This document shows positions 12,973 through 15,256 of a stretch of 15,256 nucleotides of DNA, one piece after another; position 1 is the first letter of the stretch; every line of letters starts with the position of its first letter. The notes beneath the pieces are model-generated. The model had not been told where the DNA came from and did not search any database. It saw only the letters and a program-made list of their open reading frames with translations. Both the position numbers and the translations under genes were made by a program. The DNA is taken from the NCBI GenBank assembly GCA_934183185.1, contig CAKPSO010000026.1, positions 1-15,256 on the forward strand, read 5' to 3'. This DNA is from an uncultured Bacilli bacterium. Its GTDB lineage: Bacteria; Bacillota_I; Bacilli_A; RF39; UBA660.

Positions 12973-13827
12973 GTGATAGAACTTATTGAAAAAGAAACTC
13001 TAGTAAATGATAACTTTGTATCACTATTATCTGATACAACATTTAAGTATCTATATAAGAACATAGATACTAGAAGCTGGTTACAAACTATTATTAAAGA
13101 AGTATTTCTATTAGATATTACAGATTATCAATTAACAGATAATGAATCAAATACTGGTAATAAAGTAAAAGATTATCGAATGGATTTAAAACTAGTAAAT
13201 GGAAAGAATACTATAATAATAGAAATGAATAAAGAGTATTATGAATTTATAGATTCAAAGAACTACCAATACTTGTACCGTGAAGCTGGAAGTTTATATG
13301 ATACAGGAGAAGATTATCAAGATAGAAAGACTAAACTAATTTCATTCAATAACTATAGAAATAAGAAGATACCATCATTAAAGATGGGAAGTTATGTATT
13401 TATAGATCCAAAAACTAAATTAAGAATAGAAGATATAGAAAGTTATGAGATTTATTTACCTAATTATAAGAAAGTATGTTATGATAGTAGTGAATTAGAA
13501 GTTAGCTTAAGTTTATTTAGTGCAGATAGTTTTGATAAGATGAGGAAGCTAACTAATAATCCAAGAGATATAAAGATTATAGAAGAATTGGAGAGATTAG
13601 CTATGGATGAAGAATTCAAATTACATTATAACGCTGAAGCGGTCAAAAGAAAGACAGAGAATTCTATCAAGAAAGAATCTTATCAACATGGACTAGAAGA
13701 TGGTTCTAAGCAAAAAGAAATAGAGATGGCTCAGGCTATGTTAAAGGATATTCAAGATTATGAATTTATTTCTAAATATACTGGTTTAACAGTAGAAGAA
13801 ATAGAAAAATTATCAGAAAATAAGTAG
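12973..13827 (+). CDS. Rpn-type PD-(D/E)XK nuclease family protein (PDDEXK_2-like)
   Basis: A complete 284-aa member. The N-terminus has the family opening LLSDTTFKYLYKN (18-30), then D71 in YRMDLKL and E84-M85-N86 in TIIIEMN as the PD-(D/E)XK core; where many members have Gln or Lys at position 86, this has Asn. The segment YLYREAGSLYDTGEDY (100-115) matches the family's R-x-x-x-Y helix before the beta strand of the hydrophobic core. The charged helical tail ends with GLTVEEIEKL like the fragment at 1-287. Rpn proteins of E. coli are DNA endonucleases that promote recombination; domain-alone homologues are numerous in gut Bacillota and their role is unsettled. The start is GTG with AAGGAAAGGGGG upstream (12952-12964). 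A terminator of the previous operon isolates it. Confidence 0.83.
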   Translation: MIELIEKETLVNDNFVSLLSDTTFKYLYKNIDTRSWLQTIIKEVFLLDITDYQLTDNESNTGNKVKDYRMDLKLVNGKNTIIIEMNKEYYEFIDSKNYQYLYREAGSLYDTGEDYQDRKTKLISFNNYRNKKIPSLKMGSYVFIDPKTKLRIEDIESYEIYLPNYKKVCYDSSELEVSLSLFSADSFDKMRKLTNNPRDIKIIEELERLAMDEEFKLHYNAEAVKRKTENSIKKESYQHGLEDGSKQKEIEMAQAMLKDIQDYEFISKYTGLTVEEIEKLSENK

Positions 13828-13870
13828 CCTAGAATTATCCATAATTAGTAAAATTTCCCCAACCCCAGGC

Positions 13871-13901
13871 TTGACTTGAGTGGGGGTAATTATGATACAA
13901 T
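13871..13901 (+). promoter_or_regulatory. Candidate promoter for the surface protein gene
   Basis: TTGACT (13871-13876) and TACAAT (13896-13901) with 19-bp spacing; TGA before the -10 gives an extended -10. C-rich and G-rich tracts flank the -35 (CCCC at 13857-13860 and 13863-13866; GGGGG at 13882-13886). Confidence 0.48.
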
Positions 13902-13936
13902 CATAGTAGTAAAACTATAGAAAGTAGTGATCTATT

Positions 13937-15256
13937 ATGAAGAAAGAATATAAAATAATAACGTTATTAGTATTAATAGTATCTATAGTAGCATTGGTGT
14001 TAACATCATCATATGCTCTTTTTTCGTTTGAAGAAAAAGGAAAAGTAGAAAATAAATTAGTAACAGGAGTATATTCTTCATGTAGCTATGAAGATGGAAC
14101 TACTTGGAACTTTGATTATACAGGAGGTGAACAGACATTTACTGTACCATGTGATGGTGAATATAAACTAGAAACTTGGGGAGCTCAGGGTGGAAGTTCA
14201 TTCTCTTATTTACCAACTTACACACAAACAGCTATAGGAACAAATGGAGCTATGGCTATTTTAGAGGATTCAATGAAAAACCAACAGAAGTTATATATTA
14301 ATGTTGGTGGTAGTGGTGAAAATGCTACACAATCAGCACCAGGAAAAGGTGGTTACAATGGTGGTGGTTATGGTGGAACATTTAAAGGAATATCAACCGG
14401 CTATGTTAATTGTGGTGGAGGTGGAGGCTCTACAGATATTAGAATATTACAATCAGATTTAACTAGCAGATTAATAGTAGCAGGAGGAGGAGCAGGAGCT
14501 GGAGGTAATGCTTATCAAACACTTGCTGATGTATATGCATTAAGTAACGGGAATACAACTGAGTTATCAAATAATGAATTATTATTGGGTACAACTGGTG
14601 GAGTTTACTATAAAGATGGTATAAGTGGTGGTCAGTATCCAACAAAACATTATTATGGTGCTGGTGGTGGTGGCTATTATGGCGGACAAGCTGGATACAC
14701 AGGAACTAGTAAAGGGAATAAAATCACAGCTGGTGTGAGAGAAGGTAATGGTTATGCTAGAGTTACTCTAGTAAAAGCAGATAAACCTATTAAGAAATAC
14801 ACAGAAACAATATTAAATGGAACAGATCCTGTATTAAAAGATAATTTAGTACCAATCAAAATAGCTAGTGATGGAACAGTAAGTAAAGCAGATATAAGTA
14901 AAGAATGGTACAAGTATGAAAATAAAGAATGGGCCAATGCCGTAATACTAAAAGATGAATCTATTACTTATAATAATGGAGAAACAATACCAGAATCAAA
15001 TATTGAATCATACTTTGTATGGATACCTAGATTCAAGTATCAGATATTTGATGAAGGAAATTATACAGGATTAACTAGTTTCCAAGATAAAACTCAAACT
15101 ATCGATATAGTATTTGAGAATAAAGATAAAGCCCCATCTAATGGAACTACTAAAGGAAGTTATTTAACCCATCCAGCATTTACTAGTTTTGATAGTAATG
15201 GATTCTGGGTAGGAAAGTTTGAGACTGGATATGATGGTGCTACATCAACTACTGCC
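13937..15256 (+). CDS. Surface protein with signal anchor, glycine-rich domain and FVWIPR-type C-terminal domain (3' truncated by window)
   Basis: The reading frame runs from the ATG to the window edge, 440 codons without a stop. Residues 1-32 form a basic start and a hydrophobic run (IITLLVLIVSIVALVLT, then SSYALFSF) like the signal segments of secreted TasA-type and related Bacillota proteins. Residues 58-280 are a glycine-rich domain: FDYTGGEQTFTVPCDGEYK opens it as in Gly_rich family proteins, with repeated GGGGGS, GGGAGAGG and GAGGGGYYGG runs, ending in NGYARVTL. Residues 305-440 carry the motifs ANAVILKD, ESYFVWIPRFKYQIFD, SYLTHPAFTSF and GFWVGKFETGYDG, seen in many uncultured gut Bacillota cell-surface or phage-like proteins. 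Likely exported; function unknown. The ribosome binding site is weak (AGTGAT). Confidence 0.82.
   Translation, partial: MKKEYKIITLLVLIVSIVALVLTSSYALFSFEEKGKVENKLVTGVYSSCSYEDGTTWNFDYTGGEQTFTVPCDGEYKLETWGAQGGSSFSYLPTYTQTAIGTNGAMAILEDSMKNQQKLYINVGGSGENATQSAPGKGGYNGGGYGGTFKGISTGYVNCGGGGGSTDIRILQSDLTSRLIVAGGGAGAGGNAYQTLADVYALSNGNTTELSNNELLLGTTGGVYYKDGISGGQYPTKHYYGAGGGGYYGGQAGYTGTSKGNKITAGVREGNGYARVTLVKADKPIKKYTETILNGTDPVLKDNLVPIKIASDGTVSKADISKEWYKYENKEWANAVILKDESITYNNGETIPESNIESYFVWIPRFKYQIFDEGNYTGLTSFQDKTQTIDIVFENKDKAPSNGTTKGSYLTHPAFTSFDSNGFWVGKFETGYDGATSTTA

Noticed and set aside
14463..14937. Two short open frames on the minus strand
   Set aside because: They are opposite the surface-protein gene; low-complexity Leu/His-rich translation mirrors glycine-rich coding sequence and has no start signals.

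Overview
The window is very AT-rich and densely coded. It reads as a chromosomal stretch from a low-GC Bacillota, most probably a member of the Bacilli (possibly one of the uncultured gut lineages; this is inference). Supporting this are strong Shine-Dalgarno sequences (GGAGG, GGTGAT), sigmaA-like TTGACA/TATAAT promoters with very short leaders, the miaB-ymcA and rpsP-khpA gene pairs, and a CotE spore-coat protein. TGA is used as a stop codon (miaB) and tryptophan is TGG, so the mycoplasma code is not indicated.

Left part (1-4321): the tail of an Rpn-type PD-(D/E)XK nuclease is followed by six small genes on the plus strand, most with their own promoter and/or terminator. These are an unrecognised protein, a thioredoxin-fold protein with a CxxG instead of a CxxC motif, a NUDIX hydrolase, a protein that looks like a metallophosphoesterase stripped of its metal ligands, an ankyrin-repeat protein, and a tiny protein-kinase-fold protein that keeps the key catalytic residues. 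Several have degenerate active sites, so they may be binding or regulatory proteins.

Middle (4374-12175): miaB (tRNA ms2i6A synthase) overlaps a YlbF/YmcA family gene, and cotE lies further on. In Bacillus subtilis miaB(ymcB), ymcA and cotE are adjacent. Here a three-gene block separates them: on the minus strand a Fic protein and a TetR regulator, and on the plus strand, divergent from tetR, a very large MMPL/RND exporter fused in frame to a secreted heptad-repeat YhgE/Pip-like protein. A 23-bp inverted repeat between tetR and the exporter is a plausible operator. The cotE upstream region has matches to sporulation sigmaE/sigmaK promoter elements.

Right part (12176-15256): rpsP and khpA form a short operon with a near-consensus promoter and a strong terminator. 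The rimM-trmD genes that usually follow are absent. Instead there is a complete second Rpn-type nuclease paralogue, with a perfect palindrome in its leader, and a surface protein with a signal anchor, a glycine-rich domain and a FVWIPR-type C-terminal domain that runs off the window.

No tRNA, rRNA, CRISPR array or insertion sequence was seen, and no stretch longer than 300 bases lacks a gene.
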